From: Caulobacter zeae
Lineage (GTDB): Bacteria; Pseudomonadota; Alphaproteobacteria; Caulobacterales; Caulobacteraceae
Reading direction: 5' to 3'
DNA: 64,000 nucleotides
Assembly (NCBI RefSeq): GCF_002858925.1
Contig: NZ_PJRS01000028.1
Span: forward strand, 120,957 to 184,956
Below are positions 51,601-59,689 of this stretch, in pieces. The first letter of the stretch is position 1; every line of letters begins with the position of its first letter. The notes beneath the pieces were generated by a model. That model ran no database searches, was not told the origin of the DNA, and saw nothing but the letters and a program-made list of their open reading frames with translations. The translations under genes were made by a program, and so were the position numbers.

Positions 51601-51881
51601 CGGCCACCGGCGACGCGGTGCAGGCCGCCTTCGAGGCCGGGGTCACCCGCTTCCGCCCGGTGCTGATGACGGCCCTGGCCATGATCATCGGCATGGGTCC
51701 CATGGCCCTGGCCCTGGGCGAGGGCGCCGAACAGAACGCCCCGCTGGGTCGCGCGGTGATCGGTGGCCTGATCTTCGCCACCTGCGCCTCGCTGCTGTTC
51801 GTCCCGACCATCTTCGCCATCGTCCACGGCCGCCGTCCGCGCGCCGAGACCCCGTCCACCGAAGGACACGTCCATGCCTGA
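48699..51881 (+). CDS. RND efflux permease
   Basis: A 1060-residue inner-membrane pump of the resistance-nodulation-division superfamily. It has twelve helices in two repeats, each with a large periplasmic loop; the first helix begins ARPYTFVVMAAMILIVGVLA. The proton-relay acidic pair is in GILVDDATVTIENI of helix 4. Substrate class (drugs or other small molecules rather than metals) is suggested by the HAE/hydrophobe-type pattern but not proved. It is the first gene of a three-gene operon; its stop overlaps the adaptor start by eight bases. Confidence 0.95.
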   Translation: MISLVRTALARPYTFVVMAAMILIVGVLAILRTPTDIFPEIRVPVVAVAFTYNGLSPEDMSGRILTPYQRALTTTVNDIEHIEATSLQGIGVVKVYFQPGADIRLANAQITAVSQTLLRQMPTGTTPPLVLNYNASTVPIVQLALSGQGMSEQQLFDYGVNFIRTRLVTVPGAAVPFPFGGKTRQIQVDIDPQALLSKGLSATDVGAAIAAQTQITPAGFVKIGEFQYSLRLNNAPGSVDELNALPVRTVNGATIRLGDVAHVRDGSAPQQNVVHVDGQRSVLMTVLKSGATSTIAIVDGVKGALPELKAQLPAELSITPLNDQSTFVKAAVEGVVHEGALAAILTSLMILLFLGSWRSTVIIAVSIPLAVLAAVATLAAFGQTLNVMTLGGLALAVGILVDDATVTIENINWHLEHGKDVKTAILDGAAQIVTPAFVSLLCICIVFVPMFFLPGVSGFLFVPMAMSVVFAMIASFILSRTLVPTMAAFLLKPHAPHDQEAPSKNRLVRFQRGFERVFAKVRDAYAGLLGFALGARGKFVAGFLAFAVLSLALVPFLGRNFFPAVDSGSIAMHVRAPTGYRVEESAALFDRIQRQVRTVIPSAEIDTIVDNIGLSTSGINVAYNASGTIGPMDGDILISLKKGHKPTEDYVRALRQELPKAFPTATFSFLPADVTSQILNFGSPAPIDIQVAGGDAATNQAYAQKILRAIRGVEGIADVRIQQPTGSPQLRFDADRTRIHALGLDERDVTASLAGAVAGSGQTAPVFWLNPQNGVSYPIVAQTPEYLIDSFEKLGAIPVTGSRVPNDAPQVLGGLGALSRGATPAVVSQYNIQPMVNVYAATQGRDLGGVAADVQKILKSLEKDKPAKVRVTLRGQYQTMNTAFSGMGWGLLGAVVMIYLLIVINFQSWLDPFVIISALPAALAGIAWMLFATGTPLSVPALTGAIMCMGVATANSILVVSFARERLAATGDAVQAAFEAGVTRFRPVLMTALAMIIGMGPMALALGEGAEQNAPLGRAVIGGLIFATCASLLFVPTIFAIVHGRRPRAETPSTEGHVHA

Positions 51882-53082
51882 CACCCTGCCCAAGACAGAT
51901 CCGCGTCGGCTGCGCCGCCTGGCGCTGCTCGGCGCCGCGGGTTTCGCCCTTATCCTGGCGACGGGGGCGGCCGCCCGCTTCATGGCCGGCAAGGACCTGG
52001 CCAGCGCCAGCCAGGACGCCGGCGTCGTCGCCGTCAGCGTGGTGCGGCCCACCGCCGGCGAGGACGGCGCGCTGGTGCTGCCCGGCCGCTTGCAGGCGTG
52101 GAACCAGGCCCCGGTCTACGCCCGCACCGACGGCTATCTGCGCCGCTGGTACGTCGACATCGGCCAGCCGGTGAAGGCTGGCCAGGTGCTGGCCGAGATC
52201 GACGCGCCGGAAGTCGACCAGCAGCTGGTCGCCGCCCGCGCCGCCCTCGCCACCGCCTCGGCCCAGCGTGATCTGGCCGCCGTCGGCGCCGCCCGCTGGA
52301 AGCGCCTGGTCGGCGAGAACGCCGTCTCCCAGCAGGAGGCCGACGAGAAGCAGGGGGATCTCGCCGCCCGCGAGGCCATGCGCAACGAGGCCGCCGCCAA
52401 TGTGCGCCGGCTGGAAAGCCTGGCCGCCTTCAAGCGCATCGTCGCCCCGTTCGACGGCGTGGTGACCAGCCGCGACACCGATCTCGGCGCCCTCATCAGC
52501 GCCGGGGGCGGCGCGCCGTCGCCGCTGTTCACGGTGTCGGACACCCGCCGCCTGCGCCTCTATGTCAGCGTGCCCCAGAGCATGGCCGCCTCGATCCGTC
52601 CGGGCATGACCGCCAGCTTCTCGAGCCCCGACCTGCCGGGCCAGTCGTTCCAGGCGCATCTGGTGCGCGCCGCCGACGCCGTCGACGCCCAGTCGGGCGC
52701 CATGCTGGTGCAGCTGGAAGTCGACAACGCCGCCGGCCAGCTGAAGCCGGGCGCCTACGCCCAGGTCAGCCTCGACCTCGGCAAGGGCGCGACGAGCGCG
52801 CCGGCGACCCTGCGCGTGCCGGCCAACACCCTGCTGTTCCGCAAGGAGGGCACGGCGATCGCCGTGGTCGACAGCAACGGCAAGGTCCAGATCCGCAAGG
52901 TCGCGATCGCCAAGGACCACGGCTCCGAACTGGAGCTGGCCGGCGGCCTGGCGGCCAACGAGTGGGTGGTCAGCAGCCCGCCCGACGCCATCGCCGACGG
53001 CGACACGGTGCGGGCGATCCAGCCCAAGCCGGCCCAGAGCAAGGCGGCCCAAGCCAACGGAGGCGCGGGTGCGCGCGGCTGA
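51874..53082 (+). CDS. RND periplasmic adaptor (membrane fusion protein)
   Basis: A 402-residue adaptor with one N-terminal membrane anchor (about 14-36), a lipoyl-type half (RLQAWNQAPVYARTDGYLRR, then DIGQPVKAGQVLAEIDAPE), a coiled hairpin (about 110-185), and the barrel and membrane-proximal domain (IVAPFDGVVTSRDTDLGALI, VPANTLLFRKEG). It links the permease to the outer-membrane channel. It starts inside the permease stop and overlaps the outer membrane factor gene by 14 bases. Confidence 0.94.
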   Translation: MPDTLPKTDPRRLRRLALLGAAGFALILATGAAARFMAGKDLASASQDAGVVAVSVVRPTAGEDGALVLPGRLQAWNQAPVYARTDGYLRRWYVDIGQPVKAGQVLAEIDAPEVDQQLVAARAALATASAQRDLAAVGAARWKRLVGENAVSQQEADEKQGDLAAREAMRNEAAANVRRLESLAAFKRIVAPFDGVVTSRDTDLGALISAGGGAPSPLFTVSDTRRLRLYVSVPQSMAASIRPGMTASFSSPDLPGQSFQAHLVRAADAVDAQSGAMLVQLEVDNAAGQLKPGAYAQVSLDLGKGATSAPATLRVPANTLLFRKEGTAIAVVDSNGKVQIRKVAIAKDHGSELELAGGLAANEWVVSSPPDAIADGDTVRAIQPKPAQSKAAQANGGAGARG

Positions 53083-54454
53083 CGCTGTCCTGCCCCTGGC
53101 GCTGCTGGGCCTGGCGGCGTGCAGCACGGCGCCGGCCTATGCGCCGCCCGCCGTCTCGACTCCGGCCGCCTTCCGCGACACCGGGCCTTGGACCCCTGCC
53201 GCCGCCGACGCAGCTTCGGCCGGCGACTGGTGGTCGGTGTTCGCCGATCCGACCCTGGCGGGGCTGGAGCAGCGGCTGGCCGGCGGCAACGCCAGCCTCG
53301 CCCAGGCCCTGGCGCGCTACGACCAGGCCCGCGCCCTGGCCCGCCAGGCCCGCACGGACCTCTATCCCACTGTGGGCGTCGACGCCGGCGCCGCCAGCCA
53401 ACGCACGATCTCGTCGGGCCGCACCGACCCGGTCGGCGTCAGCGCGTCGGCTTCGTACGAGCTGGACCTCTGGGGGCGGGTGCGCAGCCAGGTCGAGGCA
53501 GGCCGCGCCGACGCCCAGGCCAGCGCCGCCGACCTGGCCGCCGTGCGGCTGAGCCTGCAGGCGCAGCTGGCCGACGCCTATTTCCAGCTGCGCGGGGCCG
53601 ACGCCCAGATCGCCGTGCTGGCCTCCACCGCCGACGCCTATCGCCAGGCGCTGGACCTGACCCGGCGTCGCCAGGTCGGCGGGGCGTCGAGCGCGCTCGA
53701 CACCGGCCGCGCCGAGACCCAGCTGGCCACGGCCCTCTCCCAGCAGGAGCAGGCCCAGGCCGACCGCGCCCTGCTGGAGCACGCCCTGGCGGTGCTGGTC
53801 GGCGAGCCGGCCTCGAACTTCTCGGTGGCTTCAATCGAAGGCCTGTCGGACGCGCCGCGCACGCCGGTCAGCACGCCGTCGCTCGTCTTGCAGCGCCGGC
53901 CCGACATCGCCGCGGCCGAGCGGCGGGTGGCCGCGGCCAACGCCCGCATCGGCGTGGCCCGCGCGGCCTGGTTCCCGACCGTGACCCTGGCGGCCAGCGG
54001 CGGCTGGCAGTCGACCGGCGGAGAGCTCTTGACCACGGCCAACCGCGTCTGGGCCCTGGGTCCGGCGGCCGCGGTCCTGCCGCTGCTCGACGGCGGCGCC
54101 CGCAAGGCCGAGGTGGCCCGCAGCCGCGCCGTGTTCGACGAGGCCGCCGCCGGCTATCGCCAGACGGTGCTCGACGCCTTCCGCGAGGTCGAGGACCAGA
54201 TGGCGCTGGCCAACCGCCTGGCAGCCGCCCAGTCCCGCCAGGACGAGGCCGTCGACGCCGCCGCCCGCACCGCGGCCCTGGCCACGACCCGCTATCGGGA
54301 GGGCGCGGCCAGCTATCTCGACGTGGTCACCGCCCAGACCGCCGAACTGGACGCCCGCCGCTCGGCCCTCGACCTGCGCACCCGCCGCCTGGCGGCGAGC
54401 GTCGACTTGATCCGCGCGCTCGGCGGCGGCTGGACGGGCGGGGAGGGCGCCTAG
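53069..54454 (+). CDS. Outer membrane efflux channel, NodT/TolC family
   Basis: A 461-residue outer-membrane lipoprotein of the NodT branch of the TolC family: signal with lipobox GLAAC, then two copies of the OEP repeat. Visible marks are GDWWSVFADPTL, ATLVPSV-like start region LYPTVGVDAGA, LELDLWGRVRSQVEAGRA and RRPDIAAAERRVAAANARIGVARAAW. It completes the tripartite pump. The GTG start overlaps the adaptor gene and follows GGAGGCG. It is the last gene of the operon, followed by a palindromic repeat. Confidence 0.93.
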   Translation: MRAADAVLPLALLGLAACSTAPAYAPPAVSTPAAFRDTGPWTPAAADAASAGDWWSVFADPTLAGLEQRLAGGNASLAQALARYDQARALARQARTDLYPTVGVDAGAASQRTISSGRTDPVGVSASASYELDLWGRVRSQVEAGRADAQASAADLAAVRLSLQAQLADAYFQLRGADAQIAVLASTADAYRQALDLTRRRQVGGASSALDTGRAETQLATALSQQEQAQADRALLEHALAVLVGEPASNFSVASIEGLSDAPRTPVSTPSLVLQRRPDIAAAERRVAAANARIGVARAAWFPTVTLAASGGWQSTGGELLTTANRVWALGPAAAVLPLLDGGARKAEVARSRAVFDEAAAGYRQTVLDAFREVEDQMALANRLAAAQSRQDEAVDAAARTAALATTRYREGAASYLDVVTAQTAELDARRSALDLRTRRLAASVDLIRALGGGWTGGEGA

Positions 54455-54509
54455 GGTTCGGACTCAATTGTCCAGCGGCAAGACTGAAGTTCGAAGCTTC
54501 CAACGATCG

Positions 54510-54547
54510 TCATCCCGGCCGCAGCGAAGCGGAGAGCCGGGATGACG
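54510..54547. repeat. GTCATCCCGGC palindromic repeat
   Basis: GTCATCCCGGC (54510-54520) and GCCGGGATGAC (54537-54547) form an 11-bp stem with a 16-base loop between the pump operon and a convergent gene. It matches the outer arms of the element at 36157 and may end both transcripts. Confidence 0.8.
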
Positions 54548-54580
54548 GCCTTCTTCACCGGCCCCAATCGAGTCCGGATC

Positions 54581-55054
54581 CTAGGGCTTCGCCGCCGCGG
54601 GCGGCTGGGGCTTGGGATACCAGAGCGCGTTGACGATCACCCAGCGCTCGCCGAACCGGCCAAGGTTCAGGTGGTCGACGAACCACGGGGTCTCCACCCG
54701 CGCCACCGCCACATTGCCGGCGACGTCGAGCACCCGCACCGTGCGATCCCACTGCTCGCGCGGGGTCTTCAGCGCGCCTTGCCGCGTCAGGCCCACAAGT
54801 TCGTCGCGGTTCATGCGCCGCAGGCCCAGGGTCTCGTCCGGGTCAGGCCGCGAGCGGATGGCGCGCTTGGCGAGGTCCGGGTGCAGCGAGCGGGTGACGC
54901 GCGCCACGTCGCCTTCCAGCTGGCCGTCGACATAGTCGTAGGCCACCGCCTCGACCGCCTTCACGGCGGCTGGGTCCAGTGCGGGCTGGGCCGTGTCGGC
55001 GGGCGGGGGCGCGGAACCGCCGAGGGCGATGGCGGCGAGCAGGGCGGCGATCAT
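54581..55054 (-). CDS. Exported lumazine-binding-like (NTF2-fold) protein
   Basis: A 157-residue exported protein with a short signal peptide (MIAALLAAIALGGSA) and an NTF2/SnoaL-type fold recognised from VEAVAYDYVDGQLEGDVARV, SLHPDLAKR and the end DHLNLGRFGERWVIVNALWYP. This matches the group called putative lumazine-binding. Function unknown; no ligand can be inferred. It follows, on the same strand, another small gene and the two-component genes, but is 32 bases from its neighbour. Confidence 0.75.
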   Translation of the reverse strand: MIAALLAAIALGGSAPPPADTAQPALDPAAVKAVEAVAYDYVDGQLEGDVARVTRSLHPDLAKRAIRSRPDPDETLGLRRMNRDELVGLTRQGALKTPREQWDRTVRVLDVAGNVAVARVETPWFVDHLNLGRFGERWVIVNALWYPKPQPPAAAKP

Positions 55055-55085
55055 GGGCGTCTCCGAGTTGTGGGCGAAGGGCTGG

Positions 55086-55463
55086 TCACTCGACGGGGCG
55101 GGTCCAGACGAGGGCGGCGAGGTCCCTGGACTTCAGGTCGATCTCCTCGCCCTCGGGCGTGCCGTACTGGAAGCCCTCCAGGCAGGTCGGAAAGCCGTCC
55201 TCGAGCCAGAGGATGAATCCCATCAGCAGGGTCTTGCCGTCGATCGCGACCTCGGCGGTCGGCCCCTCGAGCGTGCGCGTGGGCCAGACGACGGGCGGCT
55301 GGCCCTTGTCGACGTCGAAGCAGGTGTAGAAGCCGTGGCCGGTGTTCTCGCGCTCGGGCGGCCGCATCGTCGCCAGCAGCGAGCGCAGCTGTCGCGCTAT
55401 GGCCGGCCGGCCGTCGCAGATCGCGCCCAGCGCGGCCTTCTCAAGATCCGTGAAACCCGACAT
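55086..55463 (-). CDS. Hypothetical protein
   Basis: A 125-residue soluble protein without signal or membrane segments. Segments include DLEKAALGAICDGRPAIARQL, GHGFYTCFDVDKG and ILWLEDGFPTCLEGFQYG. It carries three cysteines. I recognise no family, though the codon use and a fair ribosome-binding site before the ATG support it being real. It sits between the two-component genes and the NTF2-like gene on the same strand. Confidence 0.65.
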   Translation of the reverse strand: MSGFTDLEKAALGAICDGRPAIARQLRSLLATMRPPERENTGHGFYTCFDVDKGQPPVVWPTRTLEGPTAEVAIDGKTLLMGFILWLEDGFPTCLEGFQYGTPEGEEIDLKSRDLAALVWTRPVE

Positions 55464-55526
55464 GCGCCCCCCTGGGCGCGAACCTTAGCGCCAAGGTCGC
55501 GGGTCGCCTATGGGGGCTCTTCGGGC

Positions 55527-56966
55527 TCAGGCCTCGGCCGGCTCGACCCGGCGGGCGAACGGCTCCTGCGGCTCGCCGGTCGCGGCCGCGCCGCCGGGCA
55601 GGACGAAGCCGATCAGCACCTCGCCGTCCTCGCAGCGGGCGAACACCGTGCCGCCGTGCATGGTGACGATGGCCTTGACCACGGCCAGGCCCAGGCCATG
55701 GACGTCGTGGCTGTGCTCGCGGGCCCGGTCGAGGCGATAGAAGCGGTCGAACAAACGGGCCAGATGCGCCTCGGGTATGGGGCCGCCGCGATTGCGCACG
55801 CCCAGGCAGACCTTGCCGTCCTGCGGCTCGATGGTCACGCGCACGGTCTTGCAGTCGACGCCGTGGCGGATGGCGTTGTCGAGCAGGTTGGTCACCGCCC
55901 GGCCCAGCAGCGAGGCGTCGGCGGCCACCATGCCGTCGCCGACCACCTCCAGCCGCACGCCGGCGTCCTCGAACAGGACGTCCAGGAAGTCGGCGGTCTT
56001 GTGGGTCAGGCCGGCCAGCGACACGGGTTCGAGATTGGCCGCCAGCGCGCCCTGGTCGGCGCGGGCCATGAACAGCATGTCGTTGATGATGCAGCGCAGG
56101 CGGTCCAGCTCTTCCAGGTTCGAGTGCAGCACCTCCTCCAGCTCGCCGGCTTCGCGGGGGCGGGAGAGGGCCACCTGGGTCTGGCCGATCAGGTTGCCCA
56201 GCGGCGTGCGCAGCTCGTGGGCGACATCTGCGTTGAACGAGGCCAGGCGTTCATAGGCGTCCTGCAGGCGGTCCAGCGCGCCGTTGAAGGCGGTCATCAG
56301 GCCCACCAGCTCGGTCGGCAGGTTCTGGGTCGGCATGCGCAGGCCAAGGTCGTTGGGGTTCAATGCGCGGGCCCGCTGCGACAGCCGGTCGACGGGGGCC
56401 AGGCCCTTGCGGGCGACCCACCAGCCCAGCAGGCTGACCAGCGCGATCGTCACCAGCGAAACGGCCAGCACCCCGACGCCCAGCACCCTGCGCGAGGCGT
56501 CGAACGGCGCGGTGTCGGCGGCGATCACCAGCCGCACCTCCGGCCGTTCCAGATAGGGCGGCACGCGGCGGGTCAGCGTCATGTAGCGCTTGCCGTCGAA
56601 ATGGATCAGGTCGACGCCGTCGCGCGCCCGGGCCAGGGCGTCGTCGGGCGCGAAGCGGAAGCGGGCGTCGGGACAGTCGACCCGGTAGCGGACGCCGCCA
56701 TTGGCCGGAGTGAACGACTCCAGCTTGTCGCCCAGCATCGGCCAGCGCTTGGGATCGCCGGCGTGCCGGATCATCGCGTCGATGATCTCCATGCGGGCGT
56801 TCAGCTCCTCGGCCTGGTGGCGGCGCAGCTCCAGGCTCTGGAAGCCGAAGATGGCCACGCCGGCCAGCACCGACACCAGGGTGGTGGCGATGGCGAACAT
56901 CAGGGCCAGCCGCCCGGCTATGGACTGGGGCCCGATGGCCTTAGGGGCGATCGAGGCGGCGGTCAT
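55527..56966 (-). CDS. Sensor histidine kinase, OmpR-partner type
   Basis: A 479-residue membrane kinase. Order: helix at about 19-43, periplasmic sensor of about 110 residues (50-160), second helix near 161-183, HAMP linker, HisKA with His250 in DVAHELRTPLGN, and HATPase (DNAIRHG, VRNRGGP, GLGLAVVKAI). The short sensor resembles heavy-metal-type kinases such as CusS in size, without metal ligands that I can identify. Its start overlaps the response-regulator stop (ATGA), so the two are a pair. They most likely control the RND operon (see the shared element). Confidence 0.92.
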   Translation of the reverse strand: MTAASIAPKAIGPQSIAGRLALMFAIATTLVSVLAGVAIFGFQSLELRRHQAEELNARMEIIDAMIRHAGDPKRWPMLGDKLESFTPANGGVRYRVDCPDARFRFAPDDALARARDGVDLIHFDGKRYMTLTRRVPPYLERPEVRLVIAADTAPFDASRRVLGVGVLAVSLVTIALVSLLGWWVARKGLAPVDRLSQRARALNPNDLGLRMPTQNLPTELVGLMTAFNGALDRLQDAYERLASFNADVAHELRTPLGNLIGQTQVALSRPREAGELEEVLHSNLEELDRLRCIINDMLFMARADQGALAANLEPVSLAGLTHKTADFLDVLFEDAGVRLEVVGDGMVAADASLLGRAVTNLLDNAIRHGVDCKTVRVTIEPQDGKVCLGVRNRGGPIPEAHLARLFDRFYRLDRAREHSHDVHGLGLAVVKAIVTMHGGTVFARCEDGEVLIGFVLPGGAAATGEPQEPFARRVEPAEA

Positions 56967-57646
56967 TCGGGGCCTCTGTCGGGGCGGTATTCGAGCACGT
57001 AGCCCATGCCGCGCACGGTATGCAGCAGCTTGGTCTCGAACATCCCGTCGATCTTGGCCCGCAGGCGCTTGATGGCCACCTCGACCACGTTGGTGTTGGT
57101 GTCGAAATTGATGTCCCAGACCAGCTCGGTGATGATGGTCTTGGAGACGATCTGCGACTGGCGCCGGCCCAGGACGGCCAGCAGGGCGAACTCCTTGGCT
57201 GTCAGGTTCAGGCGGCGACCGGCGCGGGTGGCGCGGCGGGCCAGCAGGTCTAGGTGCAGGTCGCCGACGGTGATGGTGGTGGCCTCGCCGCGTCCGCGCC
57301 GGGTGATGGCCTGCAGGCGGGCCAGCAGTTCCAGGAACGAAAACGGCTTGACCAGGTAGTCGTCGGCCCCGGCGCCCAGGCCGCGCAGGCGGTCGTCGAC
57401 GCTGTCGCGGGCGGTCAGCATGATCACCGGCGTCTGGCGGGTCTGGCGCAGGCGCTCCAGCATGGCCACGCCGTCGAGGCCCGGCAGCATGCCGTCCAGC
57501 ACGATGGCGTCGTAGTCGAGGGTCTGGGCCAGGTGCAGGCCGTCTTCGCCGTCGCCGACGAAGTCGACCGAGTAGCCCTGTTCCGTCAGCCCCTTGCGCA
57601 GATAGGCGACGGTCTTGGGTTCGTCCTCGACGATCAGGATCTTCAT
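56963..57646 (-). CDS. OmpR-family response regulator
   Basis: A 227-residue response regulator. The receiver has the acidic pair in VEDEPKT, Asp51 in IVLDGMLPG, threonine in MLTARDS and lysine in LVKPFSF. The C-terminal winged helix (about 125-220: LNLTAKEFALLAVLGRRQ, then VVEVAIKRLRAKI) is of the OmpR/PhoB type, close in pattern to CopR/CusR. The ATG at 57646 begins MKILIVEDEP. It is transcribed ahead of the kinase. A 29-bp element upstream matches one in the RND promoter. Confidence 0.94.
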   Translation of the reverse strand: MKILIVEDEPKTVAYLRKGLTEQGYSVDFVGDGEDGLHLAQTLDYDAIVLDGMLPGLDGVAMLERLRQTRQTPVIMLTARDSVDDRLRGLGAGADDYLVKPFSFLELLARLQAITRRGRGEATTITVGDLHLDLLARRATRAGRRLNLTAKEFALLAVLGRRQSQIVSKTIITELVWDINFDTNTNVVEVAIKRLRAKIDGMFETKLLHTVRGMGYVLEYRPDRGPE

Positions 57647-57955
57647 GGTGGCGGCGGCCCGGCGGCGCGGTGTTCGTGCGGCGGAGGCGGAAGGCCTCCT
57701 CGAACAGCTTTGATACAGCGTCCTCGCGCCGACCGCCACGGCTGGGGCGGGAAGGGGGCTCGGCAGCGGCCGGGCGAGAACTGTAGCCTAGGTGCCAGAC
57801 CGCTCGGGTCGCCAGGCTGACGCCAGCATGACATTTCTGACCGGAAGGCGATGGCGGCGCCGATGCGCGCCATCGCCAATTGCGAAGCTCGTCGATTCAT
57901 GTCCAGGTTGCGCCCGATTTCGACGCGAGGATCGCGTCGCTGGCAGGGGCGTACG
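57647..57955. other. Gene-free stretch between divergent genes
   Basis: 309 bases between the response regulator and the divergent VN-type gene. It holds the shared 29-bp element at 57804-57832 and additional TGAC copies at 57839 (CTGACC). I see no coding frame with support and no RNA gene. Promoters of both flanking units must lie here. Confidence 0.5.
57804..57832 (-). promoter_or_regulatory. 29-bp element, copy at the two-component promoter
   Basis: Read on the minus strand, these bases start GTCATGCTGGCGTCAGCC and continue TGGCGACCCGA, 26 of 29 identical to 48622-48650. It is 158 bases upstream of the response-regulator start and 124 bases upstream of the divergent VN-type gene. A further GTCA lies 9 bases before it, extending the row of repeats. 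Confidence 0.6.
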
Positions 57956-58606
57956 ATGGCGATCTGGACGATCGAGGTGGTCAACGAAACCGGGGCGGCC
58001 AAGGACTTCTTCGTCTACAGCGAGCCGCCCAAGGTGCGTTTCTCGGGCCAGATGGTCGCGGTCCATCCCTGCGCCTGGATCACCTATCCGGGGATCCAGC
58101 CGGGTGATCGCCGCCGCTCGACCTTCAGCGAGAGCATCGCCATCTACGTGGACTTCAGCGCCAGGCCCGCGCCCGGCGTGGTGCTGATGGAAAACGCCAA
58201 CGTGCCGGTCGACGCCCGGGCGCGCGACCGCGTCGACCTGCTCAACAACCCCGACCTCTTCGGACCCGTGGTGCATGACCGGTCGGACTACGGCACGGTC
58301 TCGCTGCACACGCCCGACCCGCTGTCCAACGGTTCGTTCCCGCCGCCTGCGACGATCGGGCTGGGCAAGTTCGGCGACAGCGACGTGCCGACCCCGATCG
58401 CCGGTTTCCTGCCCCAGCCCGGCGGCGTGTTCGTGATCGAGCCGTCGCACCGCTTCCACCTGGCGCAGGGGCGTCCGCTGCGCGGCGAGGCGCTGGCGCT
58501 GCATCCGCCGTCGCTGGTCGCCGTCGACTTCGACCAGGACAAGCTGACGGCGACGATCGTGGCCAAGGCCGACGGGACCTTCGCCGTCACCTACGAGCCG
58601 GTTTGA
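57956..58606 (+). CDS. Unrecognised VN-type protein, first of a tandem pair
   Basis: A 216-residue protein beginning MAIWTIEVVNETG. It is paralogous to the next gene: the same start, STFSESIAIYVDF in place of ATFSEAVQALFAF, a variable middle, and a shared end HLAQGRPLRGEALAL, VDFDQDKLTATIV and DGTFAVTYEPV. Beta-rich, with no Sec signal and no membrane segment. The ATG at 57956 starts the conserved block and has AGGGGC before it. It is divergent from the response-regulator gene and 16 bases from its paralogue, so the two form one unit. Confidence 0.65.
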   Translation: MAIWTIEVVNETGAAKDFFVYSEPPKVRFSGQMVAVHPCAWITYPGIQPGDRRRSTFSESIAIYVDFSARPAPGVVLMENANVPVDARARDRVDLLNNPDLFGPVVHDRSDYGTVSLHTPDPLSNGSFPPPATIGLGKFGDSDVPTPIAGFLPQPGGVFVIEPSHRFHLAQGRPLRGEALALHPPSLVAVDFDQDKLTATIVAKADGTFAVTYEPV

Positions 58607-58622
58607 TCGGGCGGAGACGAGC

Positions 58623-59285
58623 ATGGCGGTCTGGACGATCGAGATCGTGAACGCCGGGGGCAAGGTTCGCAGCTATGCGCTGCTGCCCGCGCCGCCGGAG
58701 GTGACCCTGGACGGCGCGCCGGTGACGGTATGGCCCGCCGTCTGCGCGCCTTTCGACTATGTCGAGCCGAACGCGCCCCGCGCCGCCACCTTCAGCGAGG
58801 CGGTGCAGGCCCTGTTCGCCTTTCCGGCCAAGGTGGAGGTCGATCGTGTGATCAAGACGGCGTTCACGGTGCCGGTGAACCCGCTGGCCCGCGACCTCGT
58901 CACGATCACTCACATGGAGCACGAGGGCCCCAGCCGGGGCTTCGCCGAGAAGCTCACCGCCGGCGCCGCCGAGCCGGGTCACTTCGCGATCGACACCAAG
59001 GCCGACTTTCCGCAAGGCGACGGAGTCGTGCTGGGCATGACCAAGCAGATCGACAGCAACGAGCCCGTGCCGGCGGCGGTGTTCGACGCCCGGCAGCACG
59101 TCACCTACCAGATCCGGCCGCGTCCGGTGTTCCACCTGATCGAGGGGCGCTTCGTGCGCGGCAAGGTGCTGGACCTGTCGGCCAGGCCCAGCGCAGTCAT
59201 CGACTTCACCGGGCGCGAGCGGGCCAAGGCCGCCATCGTCCAGGCGGCCGACGGCGTCTTCACGGTGACGTACGATCCGGCCTGA
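58623..59285 (+). CDS. Unrecognised VN-type protein, second of a tandem pair
   Basis: A 220-residue paralogue of the preceding protein: MAVWTIEIVNAGG at the start and HLIEGRFVRGKVLDL, VIDFTGRERAKAAIV and DGVFTVTYDPA at the end. Only ends align well, suggesting conserved edges of one fold and a divergent middle. No known domain, signal or metal site. It starts 16 bases after its partner with GGAG in front and is convergent with a lipoprotein gene. Confidence 0.65.
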   Translation: MAVWTIEIVNAGGKVRSYALLPAPPEVTLDGAPVTVWPAVCAPFDYVEPNAPRAATFSEAVQALFAFPAKVEVDRVIKTAFTVPVNPLARDLVTITHMEHEGPSRGFAEKLTAGAAEPGHFAIDTKADFPQGDGVVLGMTKQIDSNEPVPAAVFDARQHVTYQIRPRPVFHLIEGRFVRGKVLDLSARPSAVIDFTGRERAKAAIVQAADGVFTVTYDPA

Positions 59286-59291
59286 GGCGCG

Positions 59292-59651
59292 TCAGTCGAC
59301 GCAGATCGCGCCGGTCGCCTTGCCGTTCACGACCTTGGCGTAGCAGCCGAACTGCACGTTCGAGCGCTTGCACTGGCCGGTCACCGGGGCGTCATTGGGT
59401 TCGAGGTTACCCTCGACGATGCAGCCGCCCTGGCACTGGGCGTTGTCGGTGCAGGCCTTGCCGGCGTCGGCATAGGGCACGACGCAGGTTGGCAGGCCCC
59501 GGCGGCCGACGGTCTCGATCTGGCCGCCGCGGGCGGCGCATGTCTCGGCGGTGTCGCTGCCCGAAGCCGCTTGCGACGGCGACGGCGGAGGAGCCGTCGG
59601 GGCGCAGGCGGCCAGGGTCAGCAGGGCGGCGGCGATCAGCGGAAGGCGCAT
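59292..59651 (-). CDS. Cysteine-rich lipoprotein
   Basis: A 119-residue lipoprotein with lipobox TLAAC (Cys16). A short proline/serine linker is followed by a compact domain with eight cysteines (TCAARGG, PTCVVPY, ACTDNAQCQGGCIVEG, GQCKRSN, FGCYAKV and the last near the end), implying several disulfides; the spacing is reminiscent of small protease-inhibitor or EGF-like scaffolds but I cannot assign one. It is located in the envelope and is convergent with the VN-type gene. Confidence 0.72.
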   Translation of the reverse strand: MRLPLIAAALLTLAACAPTAPPPSPSQAASGSDTAETCAARGGQIETVGRRGLPTCVVPYADAGKACTDNAQCQGGCIVEGNLEPNDAPVTGQCKRSNVQFGCYAKVVNGKATGAICVD

Positions 59652-59689
59652 CCGGGATACTCTTTCGTACTTTCGCCGCTAGCCGGCGA

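Noticed and set aside
48513..52052. 1179-residue antisense open frame across the RND permease
   Set aside because: Same artefact; the permease frame has clear family motifs and the antisense product has none.
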